Source: DASZHC01 sp035938215 (GTDB lineage Bacteria; Verrucomicrobiota; Verrucomicrobiia; Chthoniobacterales; JAFAMB01). From it: DNA of 16,224 bases. The notes under the pieces are model-generated. The model searched no databases. It saw only the letters and a program-made list of their open reading frames with translations, and was not told the origin of the DNA. Shown here in pieces: positions 7,495-15,142 of the stretch. Position numbers and translations under genes: made by a program. The stretch's first letter is position 1. Each line of letters begins with the position of its first letter. The stretch spans positions 1 to 16,224 of the forward strand of contig DASZHC010000018.1 of the NCBI GenBank assembly GCA_035938215.1. Direction: 5' to 3'.

Positions 7495-7791
7495 CCGCTA
7501 ACTTAACCCAAGAGAGAAAGGGTGTAAACTGTGGCACTGCTGGCCGGCGCTATTGGCCGATGCAAGGCGGGGATGTGGCTCCGATGTAGATTCTGGCCAG
7601 TGCTCACAAATACCTGCGGCTCTGTAACTTGTGTAAGGAACTTTTTTCGTTCGTGCGCACACACGATCTTTGGCAACGCAGATAGCGCTGTGATAGGACG
7701 GCGGTGGGGCCCGATCTCCGAGCGGACCGTCAGCATTGGTCGTCGTGAACTTATGACGTCACCGTAAAACCGGTCGCCTCGCATTGTGCCG
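7495..7791. other. Intergenic region upstream of the clpX-like gene
   Basis: Together with the repeat and terminator described separately, this stretch makes up the 394-nt gap between the clpX-like start and the mazG stop. It must hold the promoter for the clpX-like unit on the minus strand, but no clear -35/-10 pair was found. A frame of 120 codons runs through on the minus strand, but it crosses the mazG terminator and REP-like repeat and shows no domain, so it is not called. Confidence 0.4.
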
Positions 7792-7822
7792 AAAAACCGA
7801 GCCTTAGCCGGAATACGGCTCG
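7792..7822 (-). terminator. Probable intrinsic terminator of mazG
   Basis: Read on the minus strand, CGAGCC, a 13-nt loop (itself containing CGGCT, which can pair with AGCCG) and GGCTCG are followed directly by GTTTTT. The 6-bp GC-rich stem plus T-tract lies about 65 nt beyond the mazG stop, as expected for a rho-independent terminator. Confidence 0.5.
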
Positions 7823-7825
7823 CCA

Positions 7826-7882
7826 GGAGGCTCGCCCTACCGATAATAGGCCAAGGAAACACCATCGGCAGGGCGAAGCTCC
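7826..7882. repeat. REP-like inverted pair downstream of mazG
   Basis: The arms GGAGGCTCGCCCTACCGAT (7826-7844) and ATCGGCAGGGCGAAGCTCC (7864-7882) are inverted copies matching at 16 of 19 positions across a 19-nt loop. It sits between the mazG stop and the terminator. The GGGCGAGCCTCC motif has the look of an interspersed REP-like sequence, from memory of similar genomes, but only these two clear copies are in the window. Confidence 0.6.
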
Positions 7883-7888
7883 CGCTGA

Positions 7889-8650
7889 CTAGCAGCCACG
7901 GTATTTGATCTCTTCCCAGAGTTCATCCATTTTCTCCAGATTCAATGAAAGGAGATCCAGGCCGCGCTCTTTAGCGAGTCGCTCCATCGCCTGAAATCGG
8001 TTAGCGAATTTGGCCGTAGCGCGATTTAAAGCCTGTTCTGCGTCCAGCTTCTTCTTGCGCGCGAAGTTCACAACAGCAAAGAGCAGATCGCCAATCTCTC
8101 CCTCGAGCCGTGAATCCGGCGTCGTCTCGACTTCACGGAGTTCCTCTCGAATCTTCTCCAGCGGCCCTGCGGCATCGTTCCAATCGAAACCTATGCGGGC
8201 AGCCTTGCTTTGGATTTTTTGTGCGCGCGCAAGAGCCGGTAACCCCTTTGGTACCCCGTCGAGTGCCGAAACTCTGTCAATCTTTTCCGCTCTTTTTATT
8301 CGGTCCCATTGATTGAGCACCGCTTCGCTATCAGGCAAACGCATCTCACCGAACACGTGCGGATGCCGATTGACCAATTTGTCCGCGATTACAGTCGCAA
8401 CTTCGTCCAAAGTAAATCGGTTCTCTTCAGCAGCCATTTGGGAGTGAAGCACCACTTGTAGCAGCAGGTCTCCCAGCTCCTCTTTGAGTTCCGTTTCGTC
8501 TCCGGTATCGATTGCGTCGATCAGTTCATAGCACTCCTCCAGAAGATGCGGCTTCAGGCTCTCATGAGTCTGCTCACGGTCCCAAGGACAACCGTCCGGG
8601 GATCGAAGCCGGGCGACGATTTTTGAAAGACGATCGACAGAAGAAGTCAT
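7889..8650 (-). CDS. mazG: Nucleoside triphosphate pyrophosphohydrolase MazG
   Basis: MazG hydrolyses (d)NTPs to NMP and pyrophosphate, housekeeping of the nucleotide pool that can also affect (p)ppGpp-linked stress responses. The 253-residue product (E. coli 263) carries the typical tandem MazG domains. The first has PDGCPWDREQTHESLKPHL (18-36), EECYE (38-42) and EELGDLL (57-63). The second has FDWNDAAGPLEKIREEL (155-171) with E169, E170 and E173, then EIGDLLFAVVNFAR (185-198). The open frame extends up to 8809, adding 53 arginine-rich residues with no family match, so the ATG at 8650, just before VDRLSKIVARL, is chosen. It ends in WEEIKYRGC and is followed by a REP-like hairpin and a terminator. 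Upstream lies the pseudo-rhomboid, 185 nt away. Confidence 0.94.
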   Translation of the reverse strand: MTSSVDRLSKIVARLRSPDGCPWDREQTHESLKPHLLEECYELIDAIDTGDETELKEELGDLLLQVVLHSQMAAEENRFTLDEVATVIADKLVNRHPHVFGEMRLPDSEAVLNQWDRIKRAEKIDRVSALDGVPKGLPALARAQKIQSKAARIGFDWNDAAGPLEKIREELREVETTPDSRLEGEIGDLLFAVVNFARKKKLDAEQALNRATAKFANRFQAMERLAKERGLDLLSLNLEKMDELWEEIKYRGC

Positions 8651-8835
8651 AGAGGACGATTGGATTCGGATTGCTGTGCTAACCAAGTCTTTGCCGATCA
8701 GCCGCTTCCGCAACCGGTTTCTGGAGGGCGGTCCCTCGCAGGCGCCGGTAGCCGGGATCAGCACCCTTTCACGGCGCCGGCGGAGCGTACGCCAGGGGTC
8801 GGCCGGCATGGCATCCGCTTCTGCGGCTGCGAGCG
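8651..8835. repeat. GC-rich spacer with GGCGCCG inverted repeat upstream of mazG
   Basis: This 185-nt spacer between the pseudo-rhomboid stop and mazG start contains GGCGCCG (8741-8747) and CGGCGCC (8772-8778), a perfect 7-bp inverted pair around 24 nt. It stays open in the mazG frame on the minus strand, but the encoded arginine/proline-rich peptide fits no MazG. It could be an interspersed repeat or a terminator without a T-tract. Confidence 0.4.
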
Positions 8836-9690
8836 CTAATCCTTATCCCGTTGGAGAAGCTTTTCGCGAGCGCGCTGCAATGCGTCGCGTTCCTGCGCCG
8901 ATAAGCTGCCAAGACCATGTTTCGAAATTTTTTCCAAAAGTTCGTCAATTTCGGCAGTTCCGCCTTCCTTAGCCGAGACGGTCGGGGCGCGGGGACGCGG
9001 CTTCGGTTTTGGAACGACGCGGAGTTTCGGGCGTTTACGTACCGGAAAACGGAAGGAAGGCAGCTCGCCTCCTCGCTGAAGAAACCGGATATAGCCAAAA
9101 GAAAATCCGCTGATCAGCCAGAGTTCCCCCAGCGAAATCCAGGCTGACGAGGAGAGGTCGACGAGAGAGGAAATCACCAGGCTACCTATTGCCACCCACT
9201 TCGCTGTCAGAAACCCTCCCCATTGAACTCCCGGATAAAGGGTACAAAACGCGATAAAAAGGCCAATCATAACCTGGGTCTGGCCAAAATAGAGAATCGG
9301 CACGTTCGTCGCGAGACCGAGAGGTGTAAGCGTCAAGACCGGGATCAAAATGATAACGGCATAAAGAATCAGAAAGCGCCTCTTACCGATATATTTCTCG
9401 ATCTCGACAGCGGAGACGTACAAGAAGATAAGCCCGATGATGGTGAAAAAGCTCGGGATATCGATGAAGGAGTAGGTGAGAATTTGCCAAATCTGGCCGC
9501 CGAGAATGGACCGGCTGGAATCGAAGGCTAAGAGAGAAACGATCAGATCCCAGCTCCCAAAAGCCTTAGCAAAGAATGTCGCCAGAACGCCGATGCCATA
9601 ACTGATGGTCAGGATCGTCGCGCAGTAGATCGGGTAACCCCTGAAGTAGGTGACCGGACGATCTTCGTTGAAACTGGAAAGCAGCGCCAT
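8836..9690 (-). CDS. Rhomboid-like pseudoprotease with DUF6576-like tail
   Basis: This 284-residue integral membrane protein has hydrophobic segments at about 21-42, 66-93, 104-124, 132-153, 163-178 and 186-203, matching a six-helix rhomboid fold. Rhomboid-like landmarks include GQIWQILTYSF (65-75) in place of the loop-1 WR motif and EIEKYIGKRRF (96-106) for the ExxxG motif. The catalytic residues appear missing. Where helix 4 should carry GxSG it reads YFGQTQVMIG (134-143), and where helix 6 should carry the histidine it reads GELWLISGFSFGY. A proline/lysine/arginine-rich linker (215-240) leads to a soluble tail IDELLEKISKHGLGSLSAQE (248-267) like DUF6576, which often follows bacterial rhomboids. 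It probably works as a non-proteolytic membrane scaffold. The ATG at 9690 is preferred; a GTG at 9711 would add seven residues. The MITE-like element begins 58 nt upstream. Confidence 0.8.
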   Translation of the reverse strand: MALLSSFNEDRPVTYFRGYPIYCATILTISYGIGVLATFFAKAFGSWDLIVSLLAFDSSRSILGGQIWQILTYSFIDIPSFFTIIGLIFLYVSAVEIEKYIGKRRFLILYAVIILIPVLTLTPLGLATNVPILYFGQTQVMIGLFIAFCTLYPGVQWGGFLTAKWVAIGSLVISSLVDLSSSAWISLGELWLISGFSFGYIRFLQRGGELPSFRFPVRKRPKLRVVPKPKPRPRAPTVSAKEGGTAEIDELLEKISKHGLGSLSAQERDALQRAREKLLQRDKD

Positions 9691-9748
9691 GACGTTTGAC
9701 CAAACCCACACATATTAGAGGAAAGATAGCCAACCGGCAAGGGAAGTA

Positions 9749-9963
9749 GTGCACCGTCTCGCATATAGTAGTGATGTCGTTGCGTTCAAGATGGGCCGCC
9801 GGCAAGGCGCGAGGAGGGCGCATCCCGCTCCACTTTCTGTATTCCTGGTACTCTTGGTCTCCAGGGCAGCATGAAAGTGGGGCGGGATGGGCGCTTCGCT
9901 CGCGCCTTGAAAAACAGCCAACCGACCTGCGGCGACGTCACTATTATATGCGAGACGGTGCAC
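9749..9963. mobile_element. Complete 215-bp MITE-like element
   Basis: The terminal inverted repeats at 9749-9779 and 9933-9963 match at 29 of 31 positions and start GTGCACCGTCTCGCATATA. Inside, a second inverted repeat pairs 9803-9837 with 9873-9909 around a 35-nt loop, which itself contains CCTGG/CCAGG, so nearly the whole element can fold into one long cruciform or RNA hairpin. It encodes no protein. It fills most of the gap between the divergent pseudo-rhomboid and ABC genes, ending 10 nt before the longest ABC start, and so lies where both promoters should be. Its reverse complement matches the outer parts of the element at 1-367. A target-site duplication is uncertain: TA precedes the left end, CA follows the right end. 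Confidence 0.8.
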
Positions 9964-9973
9964 CAGTGAGTAA

Positions 9974-12900
9974 ATGCGAGTCAGAGCCTGGTTGCCTCCA
10001 GGCAAAACAGCGGCTAATCTCGAACCGGTAATGCTTCAGACATTGGATCGGACGGTTCAACAGCGAAAGCCGTTTACGCGGCGCGCGCGGGCTTTCGCTT
10101 CGCTCGCGTTGCGAGGTTTGATCAGGAAACGGCGCAAAAAGAATACCGGCCACAATCTTCTGCCTCTCCTCATTCAGGTCCTGGCTGGCTTTACAAAGGT
10201 TGACGGCCGTTTTCTTGAAGACGAGATCGACTCAAGCCTCGGTTTTCTAAGGTACGACTATCCGGAAGCGGTATATTCGGAGTTGCGCGGTCTATTCAAA
10301 AAAGCGCTTAAGGAGCCACAAGATCTGGCGCAAACTGCCAAGCGGCTGGCCGAAGAGATGGCTCAGGACCGCAAAATCATGTTGGGCGTTCAGCTCTACG
10401 ATCTGATTGCAAAGGCGGGCATGCAGCAGGAGCAGGTCATCGCGTACTACTCGTTCATGTCCCAACTCGGGATGGCTGCCCAGGCGATTGATATTGTCTA
10501 CCAATTGAATGCCGCGGACTCCGCTGATCCCTCAGTGTTTCAGAAAGGAACTTCGCCTCTTGAGTCTGTGATCTTCGGCTCTGAAACAAGCGCTGATGTG
10601 CAACTCAAGGAATTAGGGCCGGACGACCGCTTGATTGCATATCGGTACCATGAGTTGATTCTTTTCAAAAATCTGAGCTCTCGGCCGGTCATGGTGCGAG
10701 GGAGAGTATTGGCGCCCGGGGAATTTTGCAGAATCTACCCGGGGCAGCGCGTCCTGGTCGATGAGCGAGTAATCAGCCACCAGGATCTGCTCTTCTATCT
10801 CAATGCAAAGAAAAACGTCTCCCTGCCACAGGTTTACGTAAAGGTGGCGCCAAATGACGAGGTTCAGCTCGAGAAAACGCGGAGTCGCGACAGCAATCTT
10901 GAAGTCCAGTTCGGTCTCAAGGTACAGGTCAAGGCTCTCAAGAACGTAGCGGCAACCCTCATCGGGATAGACCTCAAAGCCGACGCCACTGTGATGGCGA
11001 GCCTCGAAGATCGCATTGTGTTTGAAAATGGTGCGGAGTTGCCATTGATCGACCTCAGGCGGCGAGCCCGGGCGATGGGGGGCCGATTTCAGCTCAAGAC
11101 CTCAAAGTCAAAATACCTGGTTTCCAATAATCCCTCTTTGCTCGAAGAAGACGACATTTTACTCAGTCCCGGGACAAGCGGAGAAGTGTTGCTCAAGATC
11201 TCATGCGACTACGACTCGAGGGTTGGGACGCTTGAAGTCCTCCAGGCGAATCGGCCGATCATGGTCGGAGAGAATGTTGTCCGGGGTTCCGCTTTACTGG
11301 CGGACGGGGATATCATTCGTATCGATGCCGGGCAGATCCTGCGATGCGACTTCTCGGAGCGAATCATTGAAGAAGAGAGAAATATCATTCGGCATCTCGA
11401 GATTCGGGACCTTTCTCTCAGCTTTAAGAACGGTCAGGTTGCGTTGGACGGTATGTCGTTCGCGGTAACGCGGGGAGAGATGGTGTGTGTCATGGGAGCG
11501 AGCGGCTCTGGAAAAAGCACACTCCTTAAAGTCATTTGCGGCCAGAGCGAGCCGACCCATGGCGAGATCCTGATGAATGGCCAATCCCTCTACAGCAACC
11601 TAGAAACATTGCGAGAATATGTTGCGTATATTCCGCAGGACGACGCGTTTGATGAGCATTTGACTATTTTAGAAAATCTTGATTACGCAACGGCACTTCG
11701 TTCTCCACATCTCTCTTCAAAAGATCGTATGCGACGCATCGACGGCAAGCTGATCGAGCTGGGCCTTTCAGAGCGCCGCGACAGTCTCGTCGGAAGTTCG
11801 GTTAAGAAATATCTCAGCGGCGGCGAGCGAAAACGCTTGAACATTGGGTTGGACATGATCAGTCCGGCAGATGTTTACCTGTTTGATGAACCAACCTCCG
11901 GGCTTTCTTCGAAAGATTCGGAACATGTTATTGAGATCATCCGCGGACTCTCCCAGAACAAGATCGTCCTGGTTACCATCCATACGCCGACGTCGAAGAT
12001 TTTCCAGATGTTCAGTAAGGCCATCCTTTTGGATAAGGGCGGCCGCCTGGTCTTTTTCGGCACGCCTCAGGAAATGCTGGAGTATTTCGCGAACGCCGAA
12101 CATGAGCAAACTTTCCAGACCGAACTCGGAGGCTGCCCCGAGTGCGGCACAACCCGACCCGAATTCATTTTCGATGTAGTGGAAACGCCTCTGCGCGATC
12201 TAAGCGGGGACATCATTTACGAAGAGAATAGCAGGGGCCAACTAGTACCCGCTCGGCGTTACTCCCCCGACTATTGGCGGGACAAATATGAATCGTTTCG
12301 GCTCATTCAGGAGATGCGGCAGGTCTCGCTCAAGCAGGAGTCCGTGCCCGTGCTTCCGCTCCCCAGCGATAAGCAAACTCCAAAGCGCTTGCGAGACGAA
12401 TGGGTCTGTCTCGCTACGATTCTCAGACGCGCATTCGTCAGCAAGCTACGCAACCGCACGAATCTTTGGACCACGATTTTTGAAGCTCCAATCCTGGCTG
12501 CATTGATTGGCTTTGTTCTGCGGTACGCTGAAAGCTCCAGCTACAACTTCGCGTCGGCATTCCATATTGCCACCTATCAGTTTCTGGCGCTCGTGGTTGC
12601 GATGTTCCTCGGACTAACGAACAGCGCCGATGATATCATTCGAGATCGCACGATTCTTGAACGGGAGCGAAACTTGAACGTTCACCTGCATTTCTACGTA
12701 ATTTGCAAGTTTCTGACGCTTTCACTCTTCGCGGTAATCCAATGCGTCCTATTCGTATTGATCGGCAACGCAATCCTCGAAATTCGTGACATGTTCCTCC
12801 CTTATCTCTGGTTCATGGCCACCACCTCAGTTGCCGGCGTAGCGGGCGGTCTCTTGATCTCGTCGCTAGTGAATGACGCAAAGACGGCTGCAAACATCGT

Positions 12901-13603
12901 TCCGTTAGTACTAATTCCGCAGATCATTTTGGGAGGAGCGCTGATCAAGTACGATGAAATGAATCGTAACCTGGATTTTCTGTACGCGCTTACTCGAGAC
13001 CAGGCGGCTCACGATCAGCGGGCGCCCGGGGATCGGATGCGGCCTCAAGATGTTGAAGTGCCCCTCGTCTGCCAATTCATTCCTATGCGTTGGTCTTACG
13101 AGGCGATGGTAGTGGCCCAGGCAAAGCTGAATCCCTTTACGCGCACCCAAGATATCCTGACGGAGAAAATCGAGCGCTTAGCGAAAAAGAAGCCGTTTAC
13201 GAAATCCGATGAGGACCGGCTCGATGACTTAAAGGAAACGTTGGCAATTCTGTCCGGGCTCGCAGGCAAGAACGCCGGAGAAGTAGTTAAAAAGCTCCAT
13301 GAAATCGACAGGATCATCAACGGCGCCGCTTTGGATCGCACAAAGTTTGATACGGGTAGCGATCAGGTTACGGCCGAACAGCTGTTTCAGAACCGAAAAA
13401 TCACGGACATGCTGACTGACGCGCAGATGAAACAGAAAGATTATACGGCCCCAATGCGAAACATATTTTTTGGTCCCGAGAAACGCTATTTCGGACACAG
13501 GTTTGACATCTTCGTTTTCAATTCGCTTGTAATCAACGGATTCACATTGCTGTTTCTTGTCTTGCTGTTGGCCAGTCTTATGCGACAACTGCGGACAGGC
13601 TGA
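9974..13603 (+). CDS. TerB/FHA-like/ABCG-type ABC transporter fusion
   Basis: This 1209-residue protein joins cytoplasmic sensor-like domains to an ABCG-type half transporter. Residues about 62-165 resemble TerB (LLIQVLAGFTKVDGRFLEDE). A beta-rich region (about 180-465) ends in an FHA-like stretch with NVVRGSALLADGDIIRI. The nucleotide-binding domain has Walker A GASGSGKST (508-516), Q-loop Q555, signature LSGGE (614-618), Walker B with D638/E639 and switch histidine H670. A CPECG pair (C721, C724) follows. Six membrane segments lie at about 838-855, 859-883, 909-935, 940-966, 975-991 and 1182-1203. The 186 residues between segments 5 and 6 form a large hydrophilic loop. The layout recalls Mycobacterium Rv1747 (FHA-ABC-ABC2); the substrate is unknown. 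Starts are ATG 9974 or ATG 10031, neither with a clear ribosome-binding site. A repeat element ends 10 nt upstream. Confidence 0.88.
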   Translation: MRVRAWLPPGKTAANLEPVMLQTLDRTVQQRKPFTRRARAFASLALRGLIRKRRKKNTGHNLLPLLIQVLAGFTKVDGRFLEDEIDSSLGFLRYDYPEAVYSELRGLFKKALKEPQDLAQTAKRLAEEMAQDRKIMLGVQLYDLIAKAGMQQEQVIAYYSFMSQLGMAAQAIDIVYQLNAADSADPSVFQKGTSPLESVIFGSETSADVQLKELGPDDRLIAYRYHELILFKNLSSRPVMVRGRVLAPGEFCRIYPGQRVLVDERVISHQDLLFYLNAKKNVSLPQVYVKVAPNDEVQLEKTRSRDSNLEVQFGLKVQVKALKNVAATLIGIDLKADATVMASLEDRIVFENGAELPLIDLRRRARAMGGRFQLKTSKSKYLVSNNPSLLEEDDILLSPGTSGEVLLKISCDYDSRVGTLEVLQANRPIMVGENVVRGSALLADGDIIRIDAGQILRCDFSERIIEEERNIIRHLEIRDLSLSFKNGQVALDGMSFAVTRGEMVCVMGASGSGKSTLLKVICGQSEPTHGEILMNGQSLYSNLETLREYVAYIPQDDAFDEHLTILENLDYATALRSPHLSSKDRMRRIDGKLIELGLSERRDSLVGSSVKKYLSGGERKRLNIGLDMISPADVYLFDEPTSGLSSKDSEHVIEIIRGLSQNKIVLVTIHTPTSKIFQMFSKAILLDKGGRLVFFGTPQEMLEYFANAEHEQTFQTELGGCPECGTTRPEFIFDVVETPLRDLSGDIIYEENSRGQLVPARRYSPDYWRDKYESFRLIQEMRQVSLKQESVPVLPLPSDKQTPKRLRDEWVCLATILRRAFVSKLRNRTNLWTTIFEAPILAALIGFVLRYAESSSYNFASAFHIATYQFLALVVAMFLGLTNSADDIIRDRTILERERNLNVHLHFYVICKFLTLSLFAVIQCVLFVLIGNAILEIRDMFLPYLWFMATTSVAGVAGGLLISSLVNDAKTAANIVPLVLIPQIILGGALIKYDEMNRNLDFLYALTRDQAAHDQRAPGDRMRPQDVEVPLVCQFIPMRWSYEAMVVAQAKLNPFTRTQDILTEKIERLAKKKPFTKSDEDRLDDLKETLAILSGLAGKNAGEVVKKLHEIDRIINGAALDRTKFDTGSDQVTAEQLFQNRKITDMLTDAQMKQKDYTAPMRNIFFGPEKRYFGHRFDIFVFNSLVINGFTLLFLVLLLASLMRQLRTG

Positions 13604-13669
13604 TTTTGCGGGATGCGAAAGGCTGGACGTTGGGGCATTCGAAACTTCAGGGATCGTAGAAGATAAGAC

Positions 13670-13703
13670 AACAGAGATATTCTCTGTTCTTTAACGGTTT
13701 TTC
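13670..13703 (+). terminator. Possible terminator after the ABC transporter
   Basis: AACAGAGA (13670-13677), loop TAT and TCTCTGTT (13681-13688) form a perfect 8-bp stem, followed by CTTTAACGGTTTTT. It lies 66 nt beyond the stop. The stem is AT-rich and the T-run is interrupted, so strength is uncertain. Confidence 0.4.
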
Positions 13704-13774
13704 CTACCAAAAAAATTCGATCCGATTAAGGTGGGGATAACTTGGTGTCCTGTCCGCGAAATAAGCATGCCTTT

Positions 13775-13820
13775 CGTTGCGATCAAAATGGGCCGCCGGC
13801 AAGGCGCGAGAAGGGCACAT
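13775..13820. repeat. 46-nt fragment of the MITE-like family
   Basis: This segment matches 9778-9823 of the complete element in the same orientation with four differences, including the shared core ATGGGCCGCCGGCAAGGCGC. The terminal repeat is absent; upstream is instead GGTGTCCTGTCCGCGAA (13744-13760), possibly the end of a related element type. It ends 13 nt before the ATG chosen for the next gene, so it forms its 5' leader. An ATG inside the fragment (13777) would start translation in the repeat. Confidence 0.65.
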
Positions 13821-13833
13821 ATCTGAATCACTA

Positions 13834-15063
13834 ATGTCCGGACGTTGTTTTGTTCTCTTTCTCGTCGCTCTCATCGCTACGGTTGGCGCTTCGCTGGGGG
13901 ATGTTTTTGTACCAAAATCTGGAGAGTCTGTCGAAGGCGTCGCTATCGAACAGGATGACAACCAGTTCATTGTTCGTCCTTACATCGGCGATGGCGGCAC
14001 TGTGACTTTTCTCAGAAGCGACCTCGCCGACGTCCTCCCGGATTCGCAGGAAACCGCTGATTTCCTTGCGCTGCGCACCGAAGCCACGATCAAAACGGCG
14101 CTAAGCTCTGCACGGTTTACAGAATTGCTCGAGCGCAAAATTCCCGCGTTCGAGGCCAAATACCCGTCGACAAAATATGGGCCGGAACTCGCCAAGATTG
14201 TTGCTCAGTTGAAAACTGACCAACTGCAGCTGGCAAGTGGTTCAGTAAAGATCGCAGGTGTCTGGCTTGGTCGCGATCAGGTTAACCAGGCGAAATACCA
14301 GGTCAGTGCTGCGATGCTTCAAGAGGCGATGGCTTCAGCAGAGGCGCGAGGAGATTGGACTTCGGCGATGGATGCCTTTCAAAATCTGCGAATTAATTTT
14401 CCCGCCTCCGTTGCCTACGTCGAAGGAATTGATATCGCCATTCGTGTACTTCCTAAGCTTAGAAAGCTCGAAGAAGAGAAACTGCAGAGATACAGGCTGG
14501 ATCTGCTTCGGTTGAATCTTAGCCTGGCGGAAACGCCGCCGCACCTGCGCGCAGATTTGATAAAGGCCGAACGCCGTGAATCCGAAGGTGTGGAAGCCGC
14601 AATTGCGGACCAGCGCGAAAAAGGGATGCGCTGGCCGACGCTCTTCCCGGGTTCGGAGAGAGGATTTGAAGAAATATACGAGCAGATCGCGCGTGAAATT
14701 TCGACTTTGACTAACCTGCCGCGAAACAAATATCGTGAGTCGATCGACGCGGCAATCGGCGCGCTTCAGGCCGTCGAAAATCGCGACGTCTTTTCTGCGG
14801 AGTCCCTCTTGAAGCGGGCTGAGACTGCATGGCCTGAAAATGAAATGATTTACCGGATTTCGCAGTCGATCGAAGAAATCCGTCGTGCATTGGTCGTTAC
14901 ATCCACCCCGAGATCACCAGAGCCGGAACAGGTCTGGCCGCTCCTGATCATCAAAAACTATCCGCGATCCATCTGCGCCGGCTGTGCGGCTTTCTGCTTT
15001 CTCTTGGTGGCAGTCATTCTTCTGCGGCGCGCGCAGCGTTCACGCCGTAGATACATCGGCTAG
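13834..15063 (+). CDS. Secreted or periplasmic protein with C-terminal membrane anchor, function unknown
   Basis: I do not recognise a named family with confidence. The 409-residue product starts with a signal peptide (MSGRCFVLFLVALIATVGAS, cleavage near residue 22). Next is a small beta-rich segment (VFVPKSGESVEGVAIEQDDN, then GGTVTFLRSDLADVLPDS), then a mostly helical region (about 65-345). One helical pair (RGDWTSAMDAFQNLRINFPA) is TPR-like, and another stretch is rich in Lys, Arg and Glu. It ends in a hydrophobic helix (about 378-397) followed by RRAQRSRRRYIG, a positive-inside anchor. This suggests a large extracytoplasmic domain tethered in the membrane. The N-terminal beta segment loosely recalls PTPDL-type verrucomicrobial proteins. 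The frame is open to an ATG at 13777, but those 19 residues come from the repeat and would precede the signal peptide, so the ATG at 13834 is chosen. Confidence 0.75.
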   Translation: MSGRCFVLFLVALIATVGASLGDVFVPKSGESVEGVAIEQDDNQFIVRPYIGDGGTVTFLRSDLADVLPDSQETADFLALRTEATIKTALSSARFTELLERKIPAFEAKYPSTKYGPELAKIVAQLKTDQLQLASGSVKIAGVWLGRDQVNQAKYQVSAAMLQEAMASAEARGDWTSAMDAFQNLRINFPASVAYVEGIDIAIRVLPKLRKLEEEKLQRYRLDLLRLNLSLAETPPHLRADLIKAERRESEGVEAAIADQREKGMRWPTLFPGSERGFEEIYEQIAREISTLTNLPRNKYRESIDAAIGALQAVENRDVFSAESLLKRAETAWPENEMIYRISQSIEEIRRALVVTSTPRSPEPEQVWPLLIIKNYPRSICAGCAAFCFLLVAVILLRRAQRSRRRYIG

Positions 15064-15142
15064 TGCGCCGCGCCTCGCAAGGGCTGGTTTTCAAACAAAG
15101 GATGCACTATAGACTGTTTTCCCCGAAGTCATTGGACCACGG

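Noticed and set aside
7503..7865. 120-codon minus-strand frame between mazG and the clpX-like gene
   Set aside because: It spans the REP-like arm and the mazG terminator, shows no domain and no coherent hydrophobic pattern, and fills a region that needs a promoter.
9715..10005. Minus-strand frame through the 215-bp element
   Set aside because: It is entirely repeat-derived plus flank, with no ribosome-binding site and no protein features.
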